From NCBI RefSeq assembly GCF_905220415.1, contig NC_059549.1, positions 2,728,001 to 2,792,000 of the forward strand: a stretch of DNA of 64,000 bases, read 5' to 3'. The translations under genes and the position numbers were made by a program. The notes below the pieces were generated by a model. The model saw only the letters and a program-made list of their open reading frames with translations. It did no database searches and was not told where the DNA came from. This document shows, one piece after another, positions 38,432-48,406 of the stretch (the first letter of the stretch is position 1; each line of letters starts with the position of its first letter). Origin of the DNA: Colias croceus. Its lineage: Eukaryota; Arthropoda; Insecta; Lepidoptera; Pieridae.

Positions 38432-38734
38432 AATTCATCTACCAACGAATTACTTGCTTGTAAAAAATATTATCATTATAATATTATGTATGTATAAATT
38501 GTATATATTTTAAGTGTACTTAAATACAAAAATTAGAATCTGGCCGAAATAAAAATAGGAAAATCTAAGAAGAAGTCGAAATTGCGAAGTAAGCATTATC
38601 GGAATATCCCTGTGCCTCACAGAGAACATAAAACTGTTTGCCTTGCGCCTGATCTCTCTCCAGACATGTTTAAGTATCTACTGAATTTATCAGACTTCTT
38701 TGGTTTGCAGAATATTATAATTTTATTTTATATA

Positions 38735-38962
38735 CAGATTTCCGCCGGTGGCTTGGCCCGCGTTTTGAAAAAATAAACCCCGCATAGTTCCCCTTACAGT
38801 GGGATTTCTGGGATAAAAAGTCTTATTCTGGGTCTTCAGTTACCTTCATAACAAATTTAATTGTAATCGGTTCAGTAGTTTTACGTGAAAGAGTAACAAA
38901 CAAACATCCATCTATCCATCCATCCTCACAAACTTTCGCGTAAGTTTATAATATTTGTAGCA
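38735..38962 (-). mobile_element. Decayed Helitron copy
   Basis: Same family as 20592-20832: plus-strand GATTTCCGCCGGTGGCTTGG, GGGATTTCTGGGATAA, GTAATCGGTTCAGTAG and a short ATCCATCC array in the same order. The CTAG end has mutated (CAGA), so this copy is old. Noncoding. Confidence 0.65.
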
Positions 38963-39763
38963 TAGGACTTACTTACACTAAGCTTCTAGCTCTAAAAACT
39001 TCGCAGTTCCCAAACATTTTTATTTAAACTAATGGACGCGAGGCGCGATACAATATATTTTAGTTTTCAAGTCCAACAAAATATATGAACACAATGAATG
39101 CGTTAAAGTTGGTAAGATATTTAAATTTAAATTTATTCCTCAAAGGAAACCCCAGTATACTTACTTCGTGAAGATGCCCAAGCGTACAAAAGTTACTTCT
39201 GAAACGATACAAAATATCAAAGAAAGTTAAGCGTGTCGGTGAACGTTGAAACTTGATATCATACAGTTCATTAGGCGAAGAACTTTCAAAAATAGGAAAA
39301 TTCGCGAGCGTGGCAAAGCGTCTTTACATTGTTGCTTACGACGTGTACCGTCTCATGTACAATCTGTACAATGGAAATCAATTGCAATGAACTTTGAATG
39401 AAATCGAAAACAGCTTGATAGATTTGACGTTATTTTATTCGCTCCTAATAAAAGGACAGTAAAAAAAATAAGAAAAACGGCCAAATAAATAAAGGTTGTT
39501 CCGTGTTCGAAGCTTACTAGTTTAATTCATCGTAGAACCTACATATTGACACGTTTTTTGGATCCATCATTCATATTATAAAAATCATAATATTTTTATG
39601 TTTCTGAAATATATTTATTTTAGCATAATATTGTATTTAAGTTTCATTGAAATATTAAATACAAACGAGCACAAACAGAAAAACGTTAAGACAAGTTGAA
39701 AATTTAATTCAACTCTCGGCCAGGAGCGTAATACGATTGCAACGTTAATTCTTGTACGACTAA
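38963..39763. other. No gene recognised
   Basis: Flanking DNA left of the Harbinger-like element. It has moderately complex blocks at 39150-39420 without recognisable coding or repeat structure. Confidence 0.5.
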
Positions 39764-39907
39764 TGCCCGGTTCCTATATTTGAAAAACGATCCGTTTTAG
39801 TTACGAATAGTAGTATAATTAACCAAGCGTAAGCGAAAATCGTTCCTATAAAAAACGTCTCGTCAAGCAACTTACCGACGGCTTCCTACTGACGGATGGG
39901 AGGGTTA

Positions 39908-40337
39908 GGGTCTCAGCACACATATGGGATCGGAAAGGGATCGTAACCGTATCGCCTCGAGCCGTTCAGAATGGTTTGTATTAAACTCCCTACTGCAACG
40001 CACACTAATCGGAATAGTAACGTAATCGCCTCCCCTCGGAACAGGCTCCGAACTTGCAATTCCAGTGCTAACGGCTCATCGTCCCCGCGCTTACGTTTCT
40101 CCGTCCCCGCGCTTACGTCTCTCCGTCCACGTGCTTACGTGTCTGCCTGCTACGACTTGCCGTACTTACCGTTTTTAGGCGTAACGCCGGTGTCGCCTAG
40201 CCGTAGCCGAGTTGACGTACAGGCGCTGCTGATACGCTTTCGTCACGTGCATACGGTAGGTTGACGCCTGGTTGACAGCGAGGCGAAAGGCGTTACGGTT
40301 ACGATCCCTTTCCGATCCCATATGTGTGCTGAGACCT
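39908..40337. mobile_element. GC-rich MITE with TTA duplication
   Basis: The ends GGTCTCAGCACACATATGGG... are inverted over about 43 bp with essentially no mismatch, and each is flanked by TTA (39905-39907 and 40338-40340). A TTA/TAA target and GGG/GGT start suggest the PIF/Harbinger superfamily. The interior is GC-rich and includes three tandem 22-bp units (about 40079-40144, core CCCGCGCTTACGT). A 97-codon open frame crosses it, but its composition follows the internal repeats and it has no domain. The near-perfect ends indicate a fairly recent insertion, younger than the decayed element around it. Confidence 0.8.
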
Positions 40338-40619
40338 TTACTATTAACGAACGGTAAGCATATTGTATGGAGAAGACAGTTTATCGCGTTCCTATAAATA
40401 TTTTTAACGTCATTATGCTGTCAAAGCTACTATTCGTATAGCATTTTGTTTACCCGTCGATTTCGGGCGGTTAAATTCTTACTATTTCATTGTTTCCGCT
40501 TCAATATCGAAATGTGGAGTTCAGATAGTGATAGAGAAGTGTTTAATATTATATCGAATTTCGGAAGAAGATAGTGGGCGTGAAAGAGTATATATTATTG
40601 AGAAGGAGTGGATTTTTTT

Positions 40620-40914
40620 GCGACCCTGGATTCTCACGAATTTCAATTGAGATTTCGACTTGATAAAGAATCTGTTGAACAATTACTTCTTGAAATTTAT
40701 CCAGACGTACGAATAAAAGGAGCCAGGTTAGTTTAATGGAGGCATTAATATTATACCAAACACGTCTAACCTTATTACATACCTAATTTATGTTGTCATT
40801 TCAGGAATCATGGGGTATCTCCATAACATCAATTACTGTTGACGCTGAGGTTCTATGCTTTAGGCACAATATCGATATCAGTGGCAGACCTATTTCCCTT
40901 GGTCACGGCATCAC
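40620..40914 (+). pseudogene. HARBI1-like transposase fragment with intron
   Basis: Exon 1 (to 40726) reads through FRLDKESVEQLLLEIYPDV and ends at a donor AG|GTTAGT. A 78-bp intron ends in TTGTCATTTCAG at 40804. Exon 2 continues NHGVSP, a stop (40824-40826), then HQLLLTLRFYALGTISISVA. The F-R-x-x-[KRD]-x-x-V-x-x-L...LLLTLRFYATG pattern is typical of the N-terminal part of PIF/Harbinger (HARBI1) transposases, where a helix-turn-helix precedes the DDE nuclease. Upstream, 40510-40619 carries acidic MWSSDSDREVF-like sequence in shifted frames. The DDE domain is missing: the reading is cut by a Helitron tail at about 40915. Retention of a spliceable intron shows a DNA-level copy. Nonfunctional. 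Confidence 0.65.
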
Positions 40915-41036
40915 GCGTGAACGGGTGGACCGATTTCGATAATTATTTTTTATCATATTCCTTGAAGTACGAGGATGGTTATTATGGAAAGAAAACATAA
41001 ACATGTACCAAGGGCGAAGCCGGGGCGGACCACTAG
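40915..41036 (+). mobile_element. 3-prime part of a Helitron
   Basis: Contains GGACCGATTTCGATAATT, CCTTGAAGTACGAGGATGG and the terminal hairpin region GGGCGAAGCCGGGGCGG, then GACCACTAG (CTAG at 41033-41036). It is the same 3-prime family as 25324-25492. No TC start was recognised, so it is probably 5-prime truncated or joined to the interrupted transposase. A short (TA)n tract follows it. Confidence 0.7.
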
Positions 41037-41314
41037 TATATATATATATGTCTATGTTTGCAATGTAGAAATCAATTTTTTAAACATTGTATTGTAAATA
41101 ATAAAAAATAAATAAAAGTACATAATAAAATGGAATAAAAGTTTTATTTCTTTATTACAGTTTAATTTTACATAATAATATGTAATTACATAATATATGC
41201 CAAAGAACTGTCCTGTGATTCTTACGCGACAACCCTCCATCGATTATCATCTTCTATATTATATTCCTTAACGCTGTAATTAGGCTCTCTGAACTAAATA
41301 CATTTTTTACATCT

Positions 41315-41754
41315 GGGGGCACGGCAGTGCCCCCGCCAAGTCGAGCAAAAAAAAAGCGGCACGGCCGTACCATCCTTTTCTCGAAGCAATTCGGGCCTTT
41401 TTCGACCCCCTATAATTCGGTTGTGGATAAAGCAAGAAACCTGAATCTTCAGTAACTAATCCGGCATTGTATAAACACGGAATATTTAAAATTTCAGTCA
41501 ATTTGAACCAGTAGTTTAAGAATGACAACTTGTTAAAGTTTCTAAATTTTGTCACTCACTGACTCACCGATCATCAAAAGTCCAAGGCACTTCTAGCAGA
41601 CTTAGAAGCTTCATATTTGGAATACATATAGAGTTTAGTGTCTTAATCATGGGAAAACTTAAATATTTTGTAATTTCGGTCCAGTTTTCCAAATACACCA
41701 ACTGCATCAATAACTTTGTAATCCCATATAAACATATGGGATTACAAAGTTATT
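41315..41754 (-). repeat. Dispersed repeat with hairpins at both ends
   Basis: At the left is an 8-bp stem hairpin GGGGGCAC-GGCA-GTGCCCCC (41315-41334). At the right is a 21-bp perfect hairpin: AATAACTTTGTAATCCCATAT (41709-41729), 4-nt loop, exact complement to 41754. The body has CACTCACTGACTCACCGATC and segments of low information. I recall related sequence as dispersed in Lepidoptera, probably a Helitron/Helentron-type non-autonomous element read on the minus strand. The class is inference. Open frames here follow the repeat and are not genes. Confidence 0.45.
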
Positions 41755-41789
41755 ATATATATAGTTGGTGGTTGGTGGTGGTTATAAAT

Positions 41790-42089
41790 TTAACAGGTTC
41801 ACTGTCCAGCTTATATAGTGAGAATTGTTCCACACGTCCAGTTATGTTTTTATGTCCGTCCAGGAATTATTTATGATAAAACGGTACATCTGTTACCTAT
41901 GTCCCGACACTATTTGGTATATAGGTTATGTTCTGTCAAGTCCACGTGAAATAAATGACGATCTCTCCACGTTCACTGTTAAAATCAGCCTGGAAATCGT
42001 ATGGACGACCAGACCACATATGGTCTGTGGACTAGTAGTGCTATATACTCTACAGACCATATTTGGTCTGTGGACAGTGAACCTGTTAA
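41790..42089. mobile_element. TTAA-flanked MITE
   Basis: TTAACAGGTTCACTGTCCA (41790-41808) is repeated inverted and exact at 42071-42089. The outermost TTAA on each side is a piggyBac-type target duplication, leaving a 15-bp terminal repeat CAGGTTCACTGTCCA. Near the right end are two copies of TGGTCTGTGGAC, each preceded by its partial complement AGACCA. The ends differ from the CCC-type element at 28748, so this would be another piggyBac-like group. Noncoding. Confidence 0.6.
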
Positions 42090-42252
42090 TAGGTGTAGAT
42101 AGGTATACCTACCATATGAGGCAAGGGAGGGGGTATAGGGTGGGTAAGGGTGTGTTTAGCCCATGAAACTGAACAACATTATTACTTGTAAAATGGTCGA
42201 CGTAATGAAAAACACATGATTGGACATGTCTTGAAGTACGAAAATCTAATTC

Positions 42253-42458
42253 TCTTAATATATATAAATCTCGTGTCACAATGTTTGTCCTCAATGGACT
42301 CCTAAACCACTTAACCGATTATAATAAAATTCGCACACCATGTGCAGTTCGATCCAACTTGAGAGATAGGATAGGTTTTATCCCGGAAATCCCACGGGAA
42401 AGGGAACTATGCGGGGTTTTCTCTGAAAACGCGGGCGAAGCCGCGGGCGGAAAGCTAG
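42253..42458 (+). mobile_element. Chimeric non-autonomous Helitron
   Basis: The first 125 nt (42253-42377) differ at one position from 10243-10367. The remainder instead matches the family at 20592, with ATCCCGGAAATCCCACGGGA, GCGGGCGAAGCCGCGGGCGG and AAAGCTAG (CTAG at 42455-42458). The breakpoint falls right after AGGATAGGTT. Helitrons are known to exchange 3-prime ends by read-through or template switching, and this pair shows that directly. It lies about 450 bp upstream of the Helitron-type open frame, but its own ends close before that gene. Confidence 0.85.
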
Positions 42459-42913
42459 TAAAACAATATATTATAATTTAAATCTGTTATATATAAATTG
42501 TTGGCGCGACTAGCCTCCTTACAGACAGACTGGCCTCTATTTTACTCTATGACTGACAAGCAAAATATACGCCAAAATGACAGAACAATGAAATGTGAAT
42601 GCCTTCGAGCGAGCGGCAGCCGCACGCATACGTGCGAGCGCCCTCATGCTGTTCGGATGTGCCTCAAAACCTAACCGTTTGCGATTTTCATTTATAATTT
42701 CGATTGATAAATTACATTTACGACTAAAAGGCTTGCTTGCTTTATATTATTTGCTTACGATTGGGATGTTGTTTGGTTAATTTTAAGGAACTTACATAAA
42801 TACCTTAGTCTTCAAATATAATTACTTAATAGTGTCGGTCGAAATAACGAGACCAAAGTTACGTTTAAGTATTAATTGTATTCTTACATCTTGCATATCT
42901 ACCAGTACTAGTA

Positions 42914-44164
42914 GTGGCAATGGATTCGGAAATACTGTATGTGAATGACCATCCATGCCCACACCGGATTGTCCGTATACCTGGTGATGGTTCGTGTCTA
43001 TTTCATTCTTTGTCATTCTCTATGTATGGGAATACTGAGTCGTCGTATGAGATTAGACTTGCTATAGTGGAGTATGTGGTAGCGCATTGGGACGAGTTCA
43101 AAGTGTATACGTGTGACGAGCACGGAGACCCCTACATTGACGCCGACCTGTACTCGACGGCAATGGTAAAAACAACTACCTATGGCTCCGTGTCTGAACT
43201 TATGGCTGCCGCAGCTTTGTATCCGTACGCTTTCGAGGTTTACGAAAACGGCCTTTTGAGAGGATCATTCGGTGGTGATTATGGAAATCCGGTGAAACGT
43301 TTACGATTTTCTGGTAGTTACTTAGGCGGCCATTATGAAGTGCTCCTTCCAGAAGTGCCTCCGAATGATGATAATAAGGATAAAAATAATACAAACTTGC
43401 CTAAAAAGGGGGGAAGACCTAAAAAGGTTATAGGAAGACCTAAAACTTCGTCGCTCTCCCGTTCTCAACAACTTAAAGAAGCGGCGGCTCGTTACCGCCA
43501 AAACAACCCCGAAAAACGTAAGGAGACATTAGCTCGTTACAGTGCTTCATGTCCGGATGTTAACAGAGCAGCTGTAGCGCGTTACACTGCTTCTCACCCA
43601 GAAGTTCACCGAAAAGCAGTGTCGCGTTACACTGCTTCTCATCCTGAAGTCAATCGAGAAGCGGTGTTACGTTACACTATTTCCCACCCCGATGTTAACC
43701 GTGAAGCTGTCCAAAGGAAAAGATCAAACAAAAAATTACAATCTCAACTAAAAAATATAGAAAAAATTACTCAAGCGCTAACAAATAAAATTAAGGACAG
43801 ATTAGAAGCGGAGAAACTAATTAAATGGGTACTCCATAACAGGCAGCAAACTTTAGGAAACTTTAATAAAACTATTGATAAATTAAAAGATAAATTTAAA
43901 GTATCGTTAGAAAAACTAAATTCTTGCCCTTCAGATAGTTCTTTAAATGACAAATTCGAATGTTTTATTGGAAAATCAAAACATAGAAGTAATCAAGAGC
44001 CATATTACGCAGGCCAACCTTACAGTTTATTACATAACCAGGACAAAGCTATCAAAATTGACAATACAGGAAAAGCTGTCTTTGGGGATGTTAAAACGCA
44101 TGGCCATAGTTTATTTTGGTCTTGTAATGATAGTGATAGGGTGATATGCTATAACTATACATAA
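42914..44164 (+). CDS. Helitron OTU-protease protein, 416 aa, truncated
   Basis: The N-terminus is an OTU-family cysteine protease. GDGSCLFHSL gives Asp25 and catalytic Cys28, and the second half of the catalytic site is GGHYEVLLP with His140. OTU enzymes cut ubiquitin-type chains, and many animal Helitron proteins carry one. After it come two AT-hook-like cores (GRPKK, GRPK; residues 167-177). Five 15-residue repeats then start with RY at 193, 208, 223, 238 and 253 (RYTASHPEVNREAV type), followed by a Lys-rich, likely coiled segment (270-320). The usual Helitron HUH replication nuclease and helicase motifs I-IV are missing. The frame ends exactly where a Pif1 helicase C-terminus begins in another frame (44145). 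Start chosen at the first ATG; ATG at codon 3 is equally possible. The OTU half is intact, so expression of a short protein is possible. No downstream CTAG end of the parent Helitron was found. Confidence 0.75.
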   Translation: MAMDSEILYVNDHPCPHRIVRIPGDGSCLFHSLSFSMYGNTESSYEIRLAIVEYVVAHWDEFKVYTCDEHGDPYIDADLYSTAMVKTTTYGSVSELMAAAALYPYAFEVYENGLLRGSFGGDYGNPVKRLRFSGSYLGGHYEVLLPEVPPNDDNKDKNNTNLPKKGGRPKKVIGRPKTSSLSRSQQLKEAAARYRQNNPEKRKETLARYSASCPDVNRAAVARYTASHPEVHRKAVSRYTASHPEVNREAVLRYTISHPDVNREAVQRKRSNKKLQSQLKNIEKITQALTNKIKDRLEAEKLIKWVLHNRQQTLGNFNKTIDKLKDKFKVSLEKLNSCPSDSSLNDKFECFIGKSKHRSNQEPYYAGQPYSLLHNQDKAIKIDNTGKAVFGDVKTHGHSLFWSCNDSDRVICYNYT

Positions 44165-44510
44165 AAGTCAGGGCCTAAGCCTAAGTAATGCGCTGATGGA
44201 TATAGGTTCTGCAGTGTTCACATCCGGTCAAGCTTACGTGGCACTTTCGAGAGTTACAAGTCTGGGCGGTTTACATCTCATTAATGTCGACTTTGGAAGT
44301 ATTAAAGCGCAGGAATCATCAATTTGTGAATACAACAGATTAAGAAGTATTTACCGTCCAGACTTGTCAAAAATTGAGACATCAAAGCCTCCGAGAAAAG
44401 CCCATAGAGACAGGGAGTGGGCTTTGAGAAAAACTGTGGCTGAAGCTCAAGAAGTAGTACCGGAAAAGAAAAAGAGGAAGACTACATATAAAAATAAGAA
44501 AATATCATAA
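44145..44510 (+). pseudogene. Helitron helicase C-terminal remnant
   Basis: The frame opens after a stop at 44142 with YAITIHKSQGLSLSNALMDI, and contains HKSQG (44160-44174) and GQAYVALSR (44226-44252), which are motifs V and VI of Pif1-type SF1B helicases. A basic tail (KKKRKTTYKNKK) precedes the stop. In Helitrons this is the very end of the Rep-helicase protein that unwinds DNA during rolling-circle transposition. It overlaps the preceding gene by 20 nt in a different frame. The last residues of that frame (VICY) fit the sequence expected just ahead of AITIHKSQG, so a small frameshift near 44147 is likely on top of the large internal deletion. Without motifs I-IV it cannot be a working helicase. 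Confidence 0.8.
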
Positions 44511-44576
44511 GACCTTTAACAAAATTCGTTAGAAGTAGATGGTATCAAAAAGAAAGGCTCTACAAAAAGAAGTGAG

Positions 44577-45119
44577 ATCCCATCAAAAACATCCTGTAAA
44601 AAACCCAAGTCTCGCAGCTCAGTCTTTCTACCGTCAAAAGTTGTGAGATCCATGTAATACCAAGTCGGTTAATCTATTTAGTGTCTACTTGAAGGACCTT
44701 CTGTCTTAAGTTATTACATAAGTTATTATCATGCCAATATTAAAAATATTTAACGTTTTAAACAAATAGATCGACTTGGACATCGCATGAAAACAAAATG
44801 AATATTAGATTCTTTAGTCTCTCGCGCCTCACGCGATTGATACTCTCGTTCCTGTTGGTCGCTGGCCCGTCGTGCTGTGTAGTGTGATACATACTAATAA
44901 TCAAATCAAGCGATGTCCAAGTCGATCTATTTGTTTAAAACGTTAAATATTTTTAATATTGGCATGATAATAACTTATGTAATAACTTAAGACAGAAGGT
45001 CCTTCAAGTAGACACTAAATAGATTAACCGACTTGGTATTACATGGATCTCACAACTTTTGACGGTAGAAAGACTGAGCTGCGAGACTTGGGTTTTTTAC
45101 AGGATGTTTTTGATGGGAT
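44577..45119. repeat. Perfect 210-bp inverted repeat with 123-bp loop
   Basis: 44577-44786 is the exact reverse complement of 44910-45119; I found no mismatch reading both arms base by base. The arms begin ATCCCATCAAAAACATCC and end at ACTTGGACATCGC. The loop (44787-44909) is less AT-rich (CGCGCCTCACGCGATTG). No target duplication is evident at the outer ends. Perfect identity in otherwise decayed DNA means a very recent event, active gene conversion between arms, or an assembly artefact. It starts 67 bp after the helicase stop codon. A transcript would form a long double-stranded RNA. Confidence 0.85.
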
Positions 45120-45280
45120 AAGATTTACATTTAGCACTAACAAATTCTTTTTCTACCGTATGTCTAGATATATTGCTTAATAATATACAAAAATTAATTA
45201 GTTATTGTGTGTTCAGTATTTCAATTATTGTGTGTTCATTATTTCAATTATTTCTTCATAATATTTGTCCATCATCCTTA

Positions 45281-45430
45281 TTATGTTTGAATTTTTTGGC
45301 TGAAAATAAAAAGTTTTCCTGGTATCTGACCACTTTTTGCATTAAATGTGTTGGTCAATGAAGTCCAACATTCATCCTTTAATTTATTAGTAGAAGCATT
45401 AGTCTCCTTACTGGTTATAATTATTGAGCA
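45281..45430 (-). pseudogene. Myb/SANT-like accessory protein remnant of Harbinger
   Basis: The minus strand reads NKLKDECWTSLTNTFNAKSG and then ends at a stop (45281-45283). Harbinger elements encode, besides the transposase, a Myb/SANT-like DNA-binding protein whose first helix typically has K-x-x-x-W-x-x-[IL]-x-x-x-F-N. Trp and Phe-Asn are in place. The rest of the trihelix is not readable in this frame. Its position near the right end and its orientation toward the transposase fit a convergent two-gene Harbinger element. The match is short, so a chance resemblance cannot be excluded. Confidence 0.4.
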
Positions 45431-46083
45431 ACCTCGTCTTTACTCATAGCCTTCTTCGATTTCTGTAACAGAAATACCTGTTTGACTTAAGAGTGTCCGA
45501 AGCAAAAAGTAAGCGGCAGACGATTTTAAAGAAGAAATATAAAGGCGTACCTACTTACCGGCGTAATATCCATTTTTAATAAATATATAAACAGTCGTCG
45601 TTGTATTGTTATTCTTTAATAATTATAAAACTTGACAATGAATCATCAATCAACAATGAATGACAATAATTTGACAACTGACAAGCAATGCACGCGTGCG
45701 CGAGAAAAACGTTCCGTTTTTGCTTTCTGTGTAACGCATTAGGTTGTTTAGAAGGAAAATTATCACGCAGATGTCTACAAATATATAGTTCTTTAGTATT
45801 AGTTCTTTCTTAATAAGAAACTTTATTCTTAAAGTTTATAATTCGGCTGTATATTTAACTTATTTTGTCCTGAATTTTGTGTAATTTTAATTTCAATTTG
45901 GCTTATAACGAAACGCACATCTGTGAGTGAAGAGGGCTCGGTATTTTTATGACCAACGGATGTCCGTCGATAGCACGTCAAGAAATAAAATTGTGGAACG
46001 GTATTAACGACTCGTAGTTAGTTCTAGAAAAACGGATAGTAGCTTTGATACTATGACGATCCGTTGAATATATGAACCGGGCA

Positions 46084-48406
46084 TGAAACATTACCCAAAC
46101 AGACTGGAACAGTCATTCTTATTTGTATAGAAAAAGTTTAATTTAAACTTTGTTGCCACGCAGTTTCTAGGCGGTATTCGTGCAAGCAAACTGCACTTCC
46201 TTATAAGCTTATTTTCTTCACAGGACTCGAAAATTTTCTTTAGATTAGTTTCTCTTGTTGGGGAAAATATAAAGGAATAAGGAATAATAAGTTTGCGTCG
46301 CCCCTTAAATTGGAATTCGCTTCTTTTATACAAACATTCCCACTGCTAGTCTAGCTGAGAAAATAACGTTACTTTGCTTATTACAACTTGTTTATATTGT
46401 TAAAACTTTCACCCTCTATTAGGAATTATGTTAGGAACACGGTCAGAAGTAATTCGCGAAATTATAATAACATTTTTTTGTCCATATAATATTATTCTAG
46501 GAGCGTGTTTTATTTAAATATCAAGTACAAAAAACTTTTAACAAATGTTGGAGTCTTCCTTAAAAATATTATCGATCTGTGTTTATTTTAAATCTGAATA
46601 TGTTTACACTGTTGAATTATTTGGTTAAAATTAGTATCTTATAAACATGTAGTAACCCGTACTTAGCCTGTATAGCGGATTTTACCTTAGCTCTCAATTT
46701 TCATAGAAGGTTTCAAGCAAACACATAAACTTGGATATTCTGATACATAAGCTACGTCTCAGTGTAAAGCATCATCAAAATTTGTTTAATGCTTCTAGCG
46801 TGTAAAAGTTACAAACATAACTGCCATTCTTTCAAACTTTCTCTATTATAGTATTCGCAGAAGTATAAGAATTACAAAAGTTATGTACGTTCTTTTGTAT
46901 TTTACTATTAATAGGTACATAAAGGATATCGTTACATTGTAGAAGTCATATTTCGGCCACAAAGTTACAACGGATATAACAAACAAAATTTAAGTATCTC
47001 ACAGGCTGTTCCCACTAGAGTAATGCACTTAATGTTGAACACGTTCAAAGCCTTCATCCAATAGTAACTCAAATTGTTCCCGTTAGATTGGCAGCTATTA
47101 AATCGCTTCATAGCACAAATTAACTTAGTGAGTTTTCAAAACGTTTCAAATGCAACTCAGTTATTTGATAGCAGAGTATTTCGCTTTGTACGTAATTCGT
47201 TTTGAAATAGCTCAATTTTGATACAGCCAACGAACCAAGGGACGGGTTAATCAACCTCGAAATAAAATTTGACAATGAATACCCGAAAAATATTACAGGG
47301 CAAAAAGGTTCAAGAAATTTAAATTAGCTTAATTTGCGTATTTTTGTACCCTCTTTTCTTACAATGTTTTTTTTATCGTATTTATTGTATTAAATTTTAC
47401 TGGCATAGGTATAAGGCAATCACGGTCTTAACACATCGAATAAATGCTAACAATTTAGATTTCCGACAGATAAAACCGCGATTTAATCACATTTTCAGCA
47501 ATTCAGCACATTGCGTTGTACGCTAACACAATCCCTGCGTAAACTCGTCCACATTTTCACGGTTCATTGAATATAAAAGAAAATAGCGCTTTAAAAGGGA
47601 TTGAGGAGACCTTTTAGCGTTTTTGTTCAATTCCGAGACGATGCCGGTCCGTGCCCGCGCATGTTCCAACAAACAGAGGTTTAATGATTCGTAAAACGAG
47701 AGGATTGGATAATACAACATTTCACAAGTGGCTATTATCATTTTTGGGGCCGTGGTTTTGTTAGCGTTCAAATTTAAATGTAGTGGACATATTTTATTGC
47801 GACGGGACGTGAAGGCAATTGTGCAAAAAGCTTGTATGACTAAAACTGTGCAATGAATGTGAACTGTTATCTATGTAGATTGTGAATACTATGTTGGTTC
47901 TAGATTCTTGTTAAGCGTAGAATTTTTTAACCCATATCTACGACTTTGTATTAGCGATTACTTTGTAAAATCTAAAATATATAGGTACGGCTAACAGAAG
48001 TAATTTATTTCCGGTTTACAGAATTTGCTTTAGATATAGGTATTAGGTATCTATTCAGTTAAAAAAGCTTCACATCCACACTATACGCTTTGTTTCCCAA
48101 TCACAATATTATGATAACAATAATATTTTCATTTAGTCTGGACAGCGATACAAAAACATTCTGTCATATGACAGGAAACAAGCTACCTAGATTTTTCAAA
48201 AACATTTTAAAGCAAATACAAATATTGTGATAAAAAAATATGGTTGAATTCTCATAAAATTCACGTTGGGCATGATGACACAAACAATTGTCGATTGAAA
48301 ATAAAGGCTGGAAAGCGTTTTATATGAAATATACATGCTATTGCTATTAAAACCGTTTGAGCTGTTTCCGATAAGCAGGATTTGAGTTTAAGCTGTGCTA
48401 ATCTAA
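46084..48406. other. No gene recognised
   Basis: Short frames on both strands without recognisable domains. The block 47560-47770 is of balanced composition. A 14-bp palindrome CTGTCATATGACAG lies at 48161-48174. Confidence 0.5.

Larger units (their letters stand above)
39764..46083. mobile_element. PIF/Harbinger-like element, heavily nested
   Basis: The left end TGCCCGGTTCCTATATT and the right end (reverse complement TGCCCGGTTCATATATT) match over about 17-20 bp with one mismatch. They are flanked by TAA on the left and TGA on the right, a degenerate 3-bp duplication as expected for Harbinger (TWA). Subterminal sequence such as CGGATAGTAGCTTTGATA (right) recurs inverted on the left near 40421-40439. 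Inside are a HARBI1-like transposase piece (40620-40914, plus) and a Myb/SANT-like piece (45281-45430, minus), the two proteins Harbinger elements encode. The middle of the transposase is missing and the space is filled by later insertions (39908-40337, 40915-41036, 41315-41754, 41790-42089, 42253-42458, and the Helitron gene). The outer boundary rests on the matching ends. Confidence 0.6.

Noticed and set aside
39971..40264. 97-codon plus-strand frame
   Set aside because: Contained within a GC-rich MITE; length is explained by high G+C and three tandem 22-bp units.
41307..41555. 82-codon minus-strand frame and neighbouring frames to 42294
   Set aside because: These lie in dispersed repeats and a MITE with defined ends and show no domain.
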